From assembly GCF_001424125.1 (NCBI RefSeq), contig NZ_LMQI01000001.1, positions 350,378 through 414,377 on the forward strand: a stretch of 64,000 bases of DNA, read 5' to 3'. The notes under the pieces are model-generated. The model did no database searches and was not told the DNA's origin. It was given only the letters and a program-made list of their open reading frames with translations. A program made the translations under genes and the position numbers. The DNA comes from Cellulomonas sp. Leaf395. GTDB lineage: Bacteria; Actinomycetota; Actinomycetes; Actinomycetales; Cellulomonadaceae. Within the stretch, counting starts at the first letter, position 1, and each line of letters begins with the position of its first letter. Shown piece after piece: positions 43,079-52,450 of this stretch.

Positions 43079-44512
43079 TCAGGTCACGTCCACCGGTCGC
43101 ACCGCCTCCGCGCTGGACGGCACGGTCAGCAGCGCGATCACCGCGCCCCCCGCCAGCAGCCCGGCGCACACCACCATCGCGAGGCGGTTGGCGGGTTCGA
43201 GCGAGACGGGGTCGGTGAGCGACGACCCCACGCCGGCGACGAGCGGCAGCACCGCGATTGCCAGGAGACCAGCGACGCGCGCGACGGCGTTGTTGACGCC
43301 GCTCGCCACGCCGGCCAGGTGGTCAGGGGCGGCGGCCAGCGCGGTGGTCGTGAGCGGCGCGACGGTCGCCGAGAGGCCGAGGCCGAACACCACGACCCCG
43401 GGCAGCACGTGCGTCAGGTAGGGCGAGCTGGGGCCGATCCCGGCGAGCATCACCGCGCCGACCGCGCACACGAGCGGGCCGACCGTCATCGGGATCTTCG
43501 GGCCCACGATCGTGCTCAGCGCACCCGCCCGCGGGGACAGCAGCAGCATGAGCACCGTCACCGGGAGCGGGGCCAGGCCGGCGGCGAGCGGGGAGTAGCC
43601 GGCGACCACCTGCAAGGTCACGACGAGGAAGAAGAACAACCCCGAGATCGCCGCGTAGATGAGCAGGGTGGCGGCGTTGGTCCCGGCGAACGGCCGCCAT
43701 CGGAAGAGCGCCGGCGGGAGCAGGGGAGCGGTGGCGCGAGACTCGACGACGACGAAACCGACCATCGCGAGGGCGCCGAGCGCCAGCGTGCCCAGCACCA
43801 GGGCGTCCGGGGCGCCCCGCTCGGTCCACACCGTGAACCCGTAGGTCAGACCGGCCAGGCCGAGGGCGCCCAGGACCGTCCCCGCGACGTCGAGCTTCTT
43901 GACGGCCGTCGGGTCCGCGCTCTCTGGCACGTGCCGGAGGGAGACCCACACGACGACCGCGGCGAGCGGCAGGTTGATGCCGAAGATCCAGCGCCACGTG
44001 GTGACCTCGACGATCCAGCCGCCGAGGAACGGCGCCACCGCCCCCGCGATGCCCCCGAGCCCGGACCACGCACCGATCGCACGCCCGCGGTCCGGTCCGG
44101 TGAACGTCGCCTGGATGATGGCCAGCGACCCCGGCGTCAGCAGTGCTCCACCGACGCCCTGGAACGCGCGGGCGGCGTTGAGCACCCCGATCGTCGGCGC
44201 GACGGCGCACAGCAGCGACGCGACCGCGAACCACACGACCCCGACCAGGAACACCCTGCGTCGCCCGAACCGGTCCCCGAGCGAGCCTCCCAGCAGCAGG
44301 AACGCGGCCAGCGTGAGGGCGTAGGCGTTGACGGTCCACTGCAGGTCCGCGGTGCTGGCGTCGAGGTCCTCGGCGATCGTGGGGAGCGCGATCGTCACCA
44401 CCGTGGCGTCGATGAACGCGATGGCGGAGCCGAGGACGGTGGCCAACAGGATCCAGCGCCCCCGGGCGGAGGCATAGACGACGGCGCCTGCGGGCTCAGC
44501 GGGGGCGGTCAC
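43079..44512 (-). CDS. MFS transporter, DHA2 (QacA/EmrB-like, 14 TMS)
   Basis: A 477-residue drug:proton antiporter. The first helix WILLATVLGSAIAFIDATVVTIALPTI carries the DHA2 motif D1 (lDxTvvnvALP-like). Motif A is GSLGDRFGRRRVFLVG and motif C GALLTPGSLAIIQATF, with GxxxGPxxGG-like GIAGAVAPFLGGWIVE. About 14 hydrophobic segments follow. I start at GTG 44512, which overlaps the end of the polymerase gene by 17 bp; upstream codons are Arg-rich shadow. The position suggests co-transcription with the LigD-like gene. The substrate is unknown. Confidence 0.92.
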   Translation of the reverse strand: MTAPAEPAGAVVYASARGRWILLATVLGSAIAFIDATVVTIALPTIAEDLDASTADLQWTVNAYALTLAAFLLLGGSLGDRFGRRRVFLVGVVWFAVASLLCAVAPTIGVLNAARAFQGVGGALLTPGSLAIIQATFTGPDRGRAIGAWSGLGGIAGAVAPFLGGWIVEVTTWRWIFGINLPLAAVVVWVSLRHVPESADPTAVKKLDVAGTVLGALGLAGLTYGFTVWTERGAPDALVLGTLALGALAMVGFVVVESRATAPLLPPALFRWRPFAGTNAATLLIYAAISGLFFFLVVTLQVVAGYSPLAAGLAPLPVTVLMLLLSPRAGALSTIVGPKIPMTVGPLVCAVGAVMLAGIGPSSPYLTHVLPGVVVFGLGLSATVAPLTTTALAAAPDHLAGVASGVNNAVARVAGLLAIAVLPLVAGVGSSLTDPVSLEPANRLAMVVCAGLLAGGAVIALLTVPSSAEAVRPVDVT

Positions 44513-45566
44513 GGTCCTTGCTCGGCTGCACGCGCTTGGGCTCGCCCGGCATCTTCGGGTACTCCGGCGGGTAGGGCAGGTCGCCCTCACCCTCCTCGAG
44601 CTCCTGCCGCTCGGCCAGCTCCAGCAGCGACTCGATGGAGCCCCGCGGGGTCGCGTGCCCGACGAGCGCGGCGAACAGGTCCCCCACCTCCGCGAACCGG
44701 GCCGGCATCGTCGTCACGTCGAAGTCGTTCGGGTGTACGTCCGCCACCTCGTCCCAGCGCAGCGGGGCGGAGACCGTGGCGCGGGGGTTGGTGCGGATGG
44801 AGTAGGCCGAGGCGATCGTCCGGTCGCGGGCCATCTGGTTGTAGTCGACGAAGATCTTCTGGCCGCGCTCCTCCTTCCACCACTTCATGGTGACCTCGGC
44901 GGGCATCCGCCGTTCGAGCTCACGACCGAACGCGATGGTGGCCCGGCGCGCCTCGACGAACGACCAGCGCGGCTCGATGGGCACGAAGATGTGGATGCCC
45001 CGACCGCCCGACGTCTTCGGGCTGCCCTCCAGGCCGTGCTCGGCCAGCAGCTCCCGGACGCGGGGTGCGACGCGGGCGGCGTCGTCGAAGTCGGTGCCCG
45101 GTTGAGGGTCCAGGTCGATGCGCAGCTGGTCGGGGGAGTCGACGTCGTCGCCGAGGACCGGCCACGGGTGGAACGTCAGCGTGCCCAGGTTGGCGGCCCA
45201 CGCCACGACGGCCAGCTCGCTGGGTGCTACCTCGTCGGCCGTGCGACCGCTGGGGAACGCGATCCGGGCGGTCTTCACGTACTCCGGGGCGCCCTGCGGG
45301 GCGCGCTTCTGGTAGAACGCGTCGCCGGTCGAGTCCATCCGGGTGGCCAGCTTGGCGCCCTCGAACACGCCCTTCGGCCAGCGCTCCAGCGTGGTCGGCC
45401 GGTACAGCAGCGCACCGAGGATGCCGTCGCCCACGGACACGAAGTACTGGACGACGTCGAGCTTGGTCAGCCCGCGCTCCGGGAAGTAGATCTTGTCCGG
45501 GCTGCTGACCCGGACCGTCCGACCGCGCACCTCGAGCTCGACCGCGGGGGTCTTCGACGGAGACAT
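44496..45566 (-). CDS. LigD-type polymerase/primase domain protein (stand-alone)
   Basis: A 356-residue archaeo-eukaryotic primase-fold polymerase, as in the POL domain of bacterial NHEJ ligase D. Motifs: VSSPDKIYFPERGLTKLDVVQYF at the start, the catalytic D-x-D in LRIDLDPQPG, SGGRGIHIFVPI, VDYNQMARDRTIASAYSIR and VSAPLRWDEV. These add ribonucleotides at DNA ends during repair. Neither a ligase nor Ku is present in the window, so partners must be elsewhere. The start ATG 45566 is 7 nt from TAGGTT on its strand, leaderless. The end is an acidic then basic tail (ELEEGEGDLPYPPEYPKMPG). Confidence 0.93.
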   Translation of the reverse strand: MSPSKTPAVELEVRGRTVRVSSPDKIYFPERGLTKLDVVQYFVSVGDGILGALLYRPTTLERWPKGVFEGAKLATRMDSTGDAFYQKRAPQGAPEYVKTARIAFPSGRTADEVAPSELAVVAWAANLGTLTFHPWPVLGDDVDSPDQLRIDLDPQPGTDFDDAARVAPRVRELLAEHGLEGSPKTSGGRGIHIFVPIEPRWSFVEARRATIAFGRELERRMPAEVTMKWWKEERGQKIFVDYNQMARDRTIASAYSIRTNPRATVSAPLRWDEVADVHPNDFDVTTMPARFAEVGDLFAALVGHATPRGSIESLLELAERQELEEGEGDLPYPPEYPKMPGEPKRVQPSKDRDRPR

Positions 45567-45605
45567 GCACTTCAACCTAGGGGGTGGCTGTCGTCCCTGC
45601 CCAGG

Positions 45606-48527
45606 TCAGCCCGCACCGATCAGCCCTCGCTGGTGGGCCACCGACACGGCTTCCGCTCGGCCCGAGACGCCCAGCTTGGCCAGCAGGTTGGAGATGTGCA
45701 CGGACACCGTCTTGCCGGAGATGAAGAGCTTCTCGCCGATCTGTCGGTTGGACAGACCTTGCGCCACGAGGGCGAGCACCTCGGCCTCCCGGGCGGTCAG
45801 CACGTCGACGCCCCCGAGCCGGACGCCGGGCAGGTCCAGCCGGCCGCGCCGCGCGAGCCCGCGGACGGCGGTCGCCAGCGGTATGGCGCCCATCTCGTCG
45901 GCGTGCGTCAGTGCGAGCCCGGCCTCGTCACGTGCGGCGTCGCGGTCGCCCGCCTCGAGCAGCGCCTCCGCGAGCCGGAACCTGCTGCGCGCCACCTCGT
46001 AGCGATACCCGTAGTCGAACTCCGCGACGGTGGCCCGCCACAGGTCCACGTCGTTGATCCCGGTGAGCCGCGAGTGCTCGGCGTGCGCGCGCGCCAGCCA
46101 CGCCCGGCCCTCGGGACCGAGCCGTCCGCCACGTGGCCGTCCACGCTCCGCCGTCGTCCTCGCGCGCTCCAGCAGGCGATCGCCCAGTGCCACCCGCTCC
46201 GAGACGTCGCGCCCGAGCAGCCGGTCCTGCGATGCCGCGTCCGCCAGTGCGCTCAAGGCCAGCGCGACCAGCCAGATTCCACCCAGGAAGTAGTCCGACC
46301 ATGCACGCCACAGGTGCTCGAGCAGGCGAAGGGCGAGCGCGATCGCCTCGTCGAGCTCCCCGCGCCACGTGTGTGCGTCGACGGTGCAGCCGCCCGCGAT
46401 CAGCGCGATGAGCCCGTCGCGTGACCAGCTGGGCTCCAGGGCGTGACCGCGCTCGGCTGCGTCGGCGTCCCCTCGGGCCACGGCCGCGTACAGGTTGAAC
46501 GCGATCAGCGTGTCGGCCAGCTCGTCCGGGACCAGGCCGATCGCCGCCGGGGTCAGGTCGCCCGACACGTACCGGATGAGCTGCGTGAACATGTGCAGCT
46601 CGACCCCGTAGACGCTCCACGTCATGCCCAGCGACCTGGCCCGCTCGACCCCGTCAGCCGTCACCTGCGTGGCCCCCGCGAGGTCGCCGGCATAGTACCG
46701 GTTGCTCGCCAGGTTGTACATGGTGCGCAGCTCGGTGGCGTAGTCGCAGGCCTCCCGGGCGCGGGCCAGCGCCGTGCGCAGCAGCTCGGCGGCCCGGCGC
46801 TCGTCGTCCACCACGAGCACCGCGAGCGTGGTCAGTGCGTCCGACTCGGCGTCGGCCGCCCCGATCGCGCGCGCCAGCTCGACGGCCTGGGTCGCGCTCG
46901 CCACCGCCTCGTCGTCGAGGTCCGCGTTCAGGGCGCCGCGCGCGTAGGTGGCCAGCGCCCACGCGCGGTCCGGCGTCGGGGTGTCCGGCAGGTCGGCGAG
47001 CGCTCGCGACGCCTGCTCGAGCGCGTCGTGCACGCTCTCCACGCCCAGCAGGTACCGCGCGAGGCTGGTCCGGAGGCCGGCCTGGCGGGGGACGTCGGAC
47101 GCGGTCTCCTCGACGGTGGCGCGCGCGAGCTGGACGGCTCGGTCGACCTGCCCGGCCCGGCTCGCGGCGGCGGCAGCGGAGGCCAGGACGTCGATGTGGT
47201 CGCTGCCCAGTGTCGCGGTCACCTCGGGCACCGCCTCCCAGAGCCGCAGGACGACCTCGAGGTGCCGCAGCTCCTCCGCGGGGGCGAGCACCTCGTGCGC
47301 CTGCGTGGCCGCGTCGAGCGACGCCCGCAGGGCCGTCGGCAGGTCCGGGGCGCGCAGGGCGTGCGACGCCAGCTGCGACGACGGTCCGAGCGTGGGGTCG
47401 TCCCGCAGGACGCGCAGGTAGGCGCGGTGCAGCGACGACTGCTCGCCGGGCAGCAGGTCCGCGTACACGGCCTCGGCCAGCAGGGCGTGCCGGAACGCGA
47501 TGAGCTCGTCCTCGCCCACCAGGACGTGGTGCGTCACCGCCTCGCGCAGCGCCGTGTCGAACTCGCCAGGCCCACCGGGCACCGTCAGCTGCGGGTCCCC
47601 GTCGGCGGCGACAGCTGCACGCAGGAGCGGCTCCGACACCCGGCGGCCCGCGGCCGACGCGATGCGCGCGAGTCTCTGGACCGACGGGTCGAGCAGCTCG
47701 AGGCGGGCGCGCAGGACGTCCGCGAGCGACCACGGCAGCTCGTCGGCCTCGGCCCCGGCCTCCAGGAGCTCCTCCGCGAAGTACGCGTTGCCCTCGGAGC
47801 GGTCGATGACGCGGCGCAGCGTGGACTCCGTCAGCGGGGTGCCGCTCAGGGCGGTGGTGAACTCGCGCAGCTCGTCGTCGGTGAACGGCGACAGGTCGAG
47901 CCGCTCGACCCGGGGGTGGCGGCTCAGCTCCGTCGCGACGGGCCGCCACGGGTGGCGCCGGTGCAGATCGTCGGTCCGGTAGCTGGCAACCACGAGCAGG
48001 TGCTGGTCGCGCAGCCGCGAGACGAGGAAGCGCAGCACGTCCCGGCTGGAGGCGTCGGCCCAGTGCAGGTCTTCGAGCACCAGCAGGAGCGGGTGCCCCG
48101 GTCGGCCGACCGCGCCGAGCACCTCGACCAGCCCGTCGAACAGCTGGAGCCGGTTCGACTGGTCGTCGGGGGCGGCACCCGAGCCGGACGGCCCGGGCAG
48201 CAGCCGTGCGAGCGCGGGGCGGTTGGCCACGACTGCGCCGACCGTCTCGGGGTCGAGCGCGTAGAGCTGGGCCAGCGCCTCCGCGAACGGCAGGTACGGC
48301 AGCCCGATCTCCCCGAGGTCGACGCAGTGCACCACGACGACCCGTGCGCCGGCCGCGTCCGCCAGCTCGGCGACGTGCCGCAGGAGGCGGGTCTTGCCGA
48401 CGCCCGCATCGGCACCGATCAGCACCGTCGCGGGCTCGCCGACGCCCGCGCGCTGCAGCGCCAGCGAGAGCTGGTCGACCTGCTGCGCGCGGGCGACGAA
48501 GGGTGTGCTCATCGAGCCACGTGCCAT
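45606..48527 (-). CDS. LuxR-family AAA-ATPase transcriptional regulator (LAL type)
   Basis: A 973-residue regulator. It opens FVARAQQVDQLSLALQRAG, then the P-loop IGADAGVGKTRLLRH, Walker B LLLVLEDLHWADASSRDVLRF and sensor FTDDELREF, a long helical-repeat middle, and the C-terminal LuxR HTH (DVLTAREAEVLALVAQGLSN and ISGKTVSVHISNLLAKLGVSGRAEAV). I start at ATG 48527; ATG 48512 is also possible. The first codons overlap the end of a 99-aa gene upstream, suggesting coupling. Its target is unknown and its neighbours are housekeeping-like; it shares architecture but little sequence with the LAL protein at 16366. Confidence 0.9.
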   Translation of the reverse strand: MARGSMSTPFVARAQQVDQLSLALQRAGVGEPATVLIGADAGVGKTRLLRHVAELADAAGARVVVVHCVDLGEIGLPYLPFAEALAQLYALDPETVGAVVANRPALARLLPGPSGSGAAPDDQSNRLQLFDGLVEVLGAVGRPGHPLLLVLEDLHWADASSRDVLRFLVSRLRDQHLLVVASYRTDDLHRRHPWRPVATELSRHPRVERLDLSPFTDDELREFTTALSGTPLTESTLRRVIDRSEGNAYFAEELLEAGAEADELPWSLADVLRARLELLDPSVQRLARIASAAGRRVSEPLLRAAVAADGDPQLTVPGGPGEFDTALREAVTHHVLVGEDELIAFRHALLAEAVYADLLPGEQSSLHRAYLRVLRDDPTLGPSSQLASHALRAPDLPTALRASLDAATQAHEVLAPAEELRHLEVVLRLWEAVPEVTATLGSDHIDVLASAAAAASRAGQVDRAVQLARATVEETASDVPRQAGLRTSLARYLLGVESVHDALEQASRALADLPDTPTPDRAWALATYARGALNADLDDEAVASATQAVELARAIGAADAESDALTTLAVLVVDDERRAAELLRTALARAREACDYATELRTMYNLASNRYYAGDLAGATQVTADGVERARSLGMTWSVYGVELHMFTQLIRYVSGDLTPAAIGLVPDELADTLIAFNLYAAVARGDADAAERGHALEPSWSRDGLIALIAGGCTVDAHTWRGELDEAIALALRLLEHLWRAWSDYFLGGIWLVALALSALADAASQDRLLGRDVSERVALGDRLLERARTTAERGRPRGGRLGPEGRAWLARAHAEHSRLTGINDVDLWRATVAEFDYGYRYEVARSRFRLAEALLEAGDRDAARDEAGLALTHADEMGAIPLATAVRGLARRGRLDLPGVRLGGVDVLTAREAEVLALVAQGLSNRQIGEKLFISGKTVSVHISNLLAKLGVSGRAEAVSVAHQRGLIGAG

Positions 48528-48808
48528 GACTCCGATCCTCGCAGCAGCCACCCACGCGCCGCACGCATCCGCGGGCGCGGGGTCCGCTGGGCACCGCTCG
48601 GGAAGGGCGCCGGGGTGAGTGCCGACGTGGGCGCGGTGGTCACCGAAGCGCCCGTGCTCGTGATCGTCGTGGCCGCGAGCAGGTCGTCGTGGTCGCCACC
48701 GCGCTGGTCGTGCGTGTCCCCGTAGGGGGTGTGGCGCAGCGCCGTGAACAGGCGCTCGTGACGGTAGGCGAGCTCGGCGTCGAGGCCAGGTCCCCAGAAG
48801 TCAGGCAT
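48509..48808 (-). CDS. Small protein of unknown function, coupled to LAL regulator
   Basis: A 99-residue protein with a perfect ribosome site (AGGAGG, 7 nt, ATG). The N-terminal half, MPDFWGPGLDAELAYRHERL followed by FTALRHTPYGDTHD, is well ordered; the C-terminal half is Thr/Ser/Pro-rich and basic (ITSTGASVTTAPTSALTPAP, RPRMRAARGWLLRGSES). It overlaps the LAL regulator start by 19 bp, so the two are probably translated together. I do not recognise a family. It could be a modulator of the regulator; that is inference from position only. Confidence 0.6.
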   Translation of the reverse strand: MPDFWGPGLDAELAYRHERLFTALRHTPYGDTHDQRGGDHDDLLAATTITSTGASVTTAPTSALTPAPFPSGAQRTPRPRMRAARGWLLRGSESWHVAR

Positions 48809-49021
48809 GGTGTCCTCCTCATGAACGCCGGACGATCTGCCCGGCTCTCGTAGACAAGGAAGACTCTGGTCGTGAGGCGGTGATACCCGGATCGGGCAGG
48901 TCACCTGATTCTGAGGACCAGCTTGACCCAGGGGGGCCCTGAGGTGGGTGGTCGGGCGCCTGAGGTCCTGAGCTCCTCGTCTGAGGTACCTCAGACGGAG
49001 CCGACGGGGCACGATGGGCGG

Positions 49022-49387
49022 ATGGGACTCGTGCAGGTCGCCCAGCACGCGGAGGACCTCGACCGCGCCGCCGCGTTCTACGCCGACCTGCTCGGCCGCC
49101 CGCCGACCGCGAGGTTCGACCCACCGGGCCTGCTGTTCTTCGACCTCGACGGCGTCCGGCTGCTGCTCGACGTGGGTGCGCCGTCCGCCCTGCTCTACCT
49201 GCGGGTCGATGACGTGGCCGCGACCGTCGACCGGCTGAGCGGCCAGGGCGTCGTCGTGGTGTCGGAGCCGCGCGTGATCTTCCGCCACGAGGACGACACC
49301 CTCGGCCCAGCGGGGACCGACGAGTGGCACGCCTTCGTCCGCGACTCCGAGGGCAACCTCGTCGGCCTGGTCAGCCAGCTGTCCTAG
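49022..49387 (+). CDS. VOC family (glyoxalase-fold) protein
   Basis: A 121-residue protein with two beta-alpha-beta-beta-beta modules: QVAQHAEDLDRAAAFYADLLGRPPTARFDPPGLLFFDLDGVRLLL and YLRVDDVAATVDRLSGQGVVVV, ending FVRDSEGNLVGLVSQL. DSEGN is the usual metal or substrate loop. Members are lyases, dioxygenases or resistance proteins; the role here is unknown. The start ATG 49022 follows CACGAT by 6 nt, a likely leaderless promoter. It lies 92 bp from the RsbW-like gene on the same strand. Confidence 0.88.
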   Translation: MGLVQVAQHAEDLDRAAAFYADLLGRPPTARFDPPGLLFFDLDGVRLLLDVGAPSALLYLRVDDVAATVDRLSGQGVVVVSEPRVIFRHEDDTLGPAGTDEWHAFVRDSEGNLVGLVSQLS

Positions 49388-49479
49388 GGGCCGAGCGTCC
49401 GGGCTTGGTCAGGCCGTTCACCCGAACGCGTCGGCGGTCCCCCCAAGCAGGAACGGACCAGGTCGGGCAGGCTGGGCGC

Positions 49480-49920
49480 GTGGGTGATGTGCGGGACCTC
49501 CGAAGTGCCAAGAGCGCGCGCCGTCGAGACGCGCACGTCGTCGACGACGAGCTCGTCGTCGACGCCGAGCGCTCCGCACCCCGAACCGCGCGGCACTGGG
49601 TGATGCGGACCATCGCCGGTGCCGGGGTCGGCGGGGCGTCGAACCAGGTGGTCGAGCTGCTCACGGGCGAGCTGGTGTCCAACGCCGTCGTGCACGGTCC
49701 CCATTCCGGGTCGGTGCGCGTGCAGGTCCGCATCGACGGCGAGGTCGTGCGGGTCGGCGTCCGGGACAGCGGTGGCGGCACCCCGACGGTCGGGCACCCC
49801 GAGCCGACCGCCCCGAGCGGGCGCGGACTGGCTCTCGTCGAGGCGCTCTCGTCGGCCTGGGGCACGCAGCTCCATGCCGACGGCAAGACGGTCTGGTTCG
49901 AGGTCCACACCTACGAGTGA
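49480..49920 (+). CDS. GHKL ATPase, RsbW-like anti-sigma factor/serine kinase
   Basis: A 146-residue HATPase_c protein. The N-box is ELLTGELVSNAVVHGP, G1 is VGVRDSGGGTP, and the G2-like block SGRGLALVEALSSAWG completes the ATP lid. Single-domain proteins of this size in actinobacteria phosphorylate STAS antagonists or bind sigma factors (RsbW/BldG partners). No sigma or STAS gene is directly adjacent; the STAS-like gene at 707 and the ECF sigma at 51836 are the nearest in the window. The start GTG 49480 follows CAGGCT (49468-49473) by 6 nt, leaderless. Confidence 0.85.
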   Translation: MGDVRDLRSAKSARRRDAHVVDDELVVDAERSAPRTARHWVMRTIAGAGVGGASNQVVELLTGELVSNAVVHGPHSGSVRVQVRIDGEVVRVGVRDSGGGTPTVGHPEPTAPSGRGLALVEALSSAWGTQLHADGKTVWFEVHTYE

Positions 49921-50139
49921 GGGGCGCGTCGCGTCGACACGCCCGGGTTTTCCGGACGTGCCGGATCTCACGCACCGGCCCGTCGCGCCCTGCTCACGGG
50001 TGCTCACCGGTGCTCACGGCTGCTCGCGTGGCGGCGTGGCACCATCCGTACTGCGCTGGCCTGCGGTTCCACGGTGCACGCCGGGCCTGCGCAGCGTAGT
50101 TTCGTGGGCGGACTACCGGGAGCGAGGGGCAACCACAAC

Positions 50140-51735
50140 ATGAGTGACGGCACCGACGGCAAGAACGCGTCGACGACGACCACCCGACTGCCCGACATCC
50201 GGGCCGAGGTGCGGGAGGACGGGACCGGCGAGATCTCCATCGACGGCGTCGTCGAGCGGGTGCGGATGGCGAACCTCGCCGAGGCGGGTGCAGCGATCAC
50301 GACCAGGATCGCGGAGCTCGCGGGGTCCGTCGGGCGGCCGGTACCCGTGCAGGTGCGCGACCCCGACGGGGTCTGGTCGCTCGTGATCCACGCGGACGGA
50401 CTGGTGGACGAGGCGCCCGGTGCGCTCGACGATCCCGACACTGAGGGCGACGGCCCGACCCGCGACGCCGAGCCCGGCGCCGACGACTCCGCGGCGAAGC
50501 CCGGTCCTGCTCGCGCCGGGACGGCCGACGCGTCGGGTGCGAGACGGCCGACGCCGTCGGCCACCGCGTTGCTGACCGCCCCGTCGCCGCCACCGTCCGC
50601 GGGAGACCCGGCGCCGCCGTCGTCGACGCCGTCCGCGGGCATCTCCCCGGTCCCGGCATCGTCCGGCCCCGCCAGCGGCCCGACACCGACCGCGACGCGC
50701 GGACCTGCGGCGACGCGCGCGACGACCGTCAACCCGCCCTCCCCGGACATCGACCCGGCCACGGGGACGGGGACGACTCCGTCGGGACCGGCCCAGCCGC
50801 TCCCGACGCTCGACGACCTCCTCGCCGCACGCCACCCGGCTGCCGCCGGCGGACCGGCCGAGCACGGCTGGCGGGCCGGGATCCGGCGGCTCACCTTCGG
50901 GGGGATCTCCCCGGGACCCGGGCGCGACGAGCGTCAGCGACGCATCGCCGCGGCCTCCGTGCGGCGGACGCTCGACGGCCCCAAGACGATCGTGGTCATC
51001 AACCCCAAGGGCGGCGCCCACAAGACGACCGCGACCATGCTGCTCGCGGCGACGTTCGGCCTCCAGCGCGGCGGGTACACGCTGGCCTGGGACAACAACG
51101 AGACCCGCGGGACCCTCGGGTGGCGCTCCTCGCACGCCGACCACACCCGCACGGCCGTCGACCTCCTGAACGCCCTGCCGGCGCTCGGGCCCGCGGGCGC
51201 CGTGCGCATCGGGGACCTCGACGGGTTCGTGCGCACGCAGCCCAGCGAGCAGTTCGACGTCCTGGCGTCCGACGAGAACTCCGCGTCGGGGTCGTCCGTC
51301 GACGCGGACTCCTTCACGTCGCTGCACGAGGTGCTCTCCCGCTTCTACCGGGTCCTCGTCATCGACACCGGCAACAACATGCGGGCCTCGAACTGGCAGG
51401 CCGCGGTCGGCGCGGCCGATCAGATCGTGGTCGTCTCCACGGTGCGCGAGGACACCGCGCAGTCGGCCGCGTGGGCGCTCGACGCGCTCCGCGCCACCGG
51501 GCACGACGAGGCCGTCCGACGCGCGGTCACGGTCCTGTCCGCCCCGGAGCCGAAGGTCGACAAGGACCTCCAGAAGCGGCTCCGCTCCCACTTCGGAGCT
51601 CTCACCCGGGCCGTGCTCGACGTGCCGCACGACAAGGCGCTCGTCGCCGGTGGCCCCATCGACTACGACGCGCTGAGCACGACGACGCGCGACGCCTGGC
51701 TCCGCGTGACCGCGGTGGTCGCCGACGGCCTCTGA
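50140..51735 (+). CDS. MinD/ParA-like ATPase with Pro/Ala-rich arm
   Basis: A 531-residue protein. Residues 1-95 form a small domain (LPDIRAEVREDGTGEISIDG, MANLAEAGAAITTRIAELAG, VPVQVRDPDGVWSLVIHADG). Residues 100-230 are Pro/Ala/Ser/Thr-rich and disordered. Residues 260-531 form a MinD/ParA fold: IVVINPKGGAHKTTATMLL is a deviant Walker A (KGGxxKT with an unusual His), AWDNNETRGTLG is switch I and FYRVLVIDTGNNMRASNW switch II. The layout resembles EspI-type ATPases of type VII secretion loci and SCO5717-like proteins, but no ESX genes are nearby. The start ATG follows GCGAGGGGC. It probably positions a membrane or surface assembly; this is inference. Confidence 0.8.
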   Translation: MSDGTDGKNASTTTTRLPDIRAEVREDGTGEISIDGVVERVRMANLAEAGAAITTRIAELAGSVGRPVPVQVRDPDGVWSLVIHADGLVDEAPGALDDPDTEGDGPTRDAEPGADDSAAKPGPARAGTADASGARRPTPSATALLTAPSPPPSAGDPAPPSSTPSAGISPVPASSGPASGPTPTATRGPAATRATTVNPPSPDIDPATGTGTTPSGPAQPLPTLDDLLAARHPAAAGGPAEHGWRAGIRRLTFGGISPGPGRDERQRRIAAASVRRTLDGPKTIVVINPKGGAHKTTATMLLAATFGLQRGGYTLAWDNNETRGTLGWRSSHADHTRTAVDLLNALPALGPAGAVRIGDLDGFVRTQPSEQFDVLASDENSASGSSVDADSFTSLHEVLSRFYRVLVIDTGNNMRASNWQAAVGAADQIVVVSTVREDTAQSAAWALDALRATGHDEAVRRAVTVLSAPEPKVDKDLQKRLRSHFGALTRAVLDVPHDKALVAGGPIDYDALSTTTRDAWLRVTAVVADGL

Positions 51736-51835
51736 CAGCTCGCGGCGGCGATTTCTCGCACCCTGCTGCAAGATCCGGGGTCGTCGCGACAGAGTGCAGG
51801 TGTAGGCCTTCGACCGACACCACCCTGGGAGCACC

Positions 51836-52402
51836 GTGCCGTCGCCGATACCGAGCACGCCGGAGAGCGAGACGTCGCTCGCGCACGGCGACCGGACGCC
51901 GACCGACGAACCGGTGGGCTCCGTCCACGACGCGGCCTGGTTCGAGGCGCTCGTCCGTCAGCACGCCACCGCGGTGCACCGGTTCGTGGTCCGTCGCGCG
52001 GGTCGCGACGACGCGGAGGACCTGGCGGCGGACGTGCTCACGGTCGCATGGCGCCGTCGCGCGGACGTGCCGGACGGCGCCGAGCTGCCGTGGCTGTACC
52101 GCACCGCGGGGTTCGTCGTCGCCAACCACCGCCGCAAGGGCCGCCCCGTCCCGGTCGCTGACGTGCCGGACGACGTCGACTCCGACGACCCGGCCGTCCG
52201 CGCGGTCCAGGAGGAGCGCGTGCGTGAGGTGCTCGGCGCGCTGAGCCCACGCGACCGGGAGATCCTGCTGCTGAACGCGTGGGAGGGCCTGACGGGCGAC
52301 GCGCTGGCCCAGGTGCTGGGCATCGGCCGCGGCGGCGCCGACGCCGCACTGAGCCGCGCCCGAGCCCGCCTCCGCGAGGCGTGGGCATCGGCTGAAGCCT
52401 GA
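51836..52402 (+). CDS. ECF-type RNA polymerase sigma factor
   Basis: A 188-residue sigma-70 family protein. Region 2 is FEALVRQHATAVHRFVVRRAGRDDAEDLAADVLTVAWRRR (DAEDLAADV is the -10-recognising helix). Region 4 is VLGALSPRDREILLLNAWEG, TGDALAQVLGIGRGGADAAL and SRARARLREAW. It recruits core polymerase to ECF promoters. The start GTG 51836 has GGGAG five nt upstream. The next gene, 191 bp downstream, encodes a single-span membrane protein with a cytoplasmic arm that probably restrains it. A palindromic element (52451-52516) sits between the two. Confidence 0.93.
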   Translation: MPSPIPSTPESETSLAHGDRTPTDEPVGSVHDAAWFEALVRQHATAVHRFVVRRAGRDDAEDLAADVLTVAWRRRADVPDGAELPWLYRTAGFVVANHRRKGRPVPVADVPDDVDSDDPAVRAVQEERVREVLGALSPRDREILLLNAWEGLTGDALAQVLGIGRGGADAALSRARARLREAWASAEA

Positions 52403-52450
52403 CCCCGTCCTCCGGACCGCGCCCCCCGGATCCCGCCCGACCGTCAGCCC

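Noticed and set aside
46443..48725. A 760-codon plus-strand frame opposite the second LAL regulator
   Set aside because: Antisense shadow caused by third-position GC bias.
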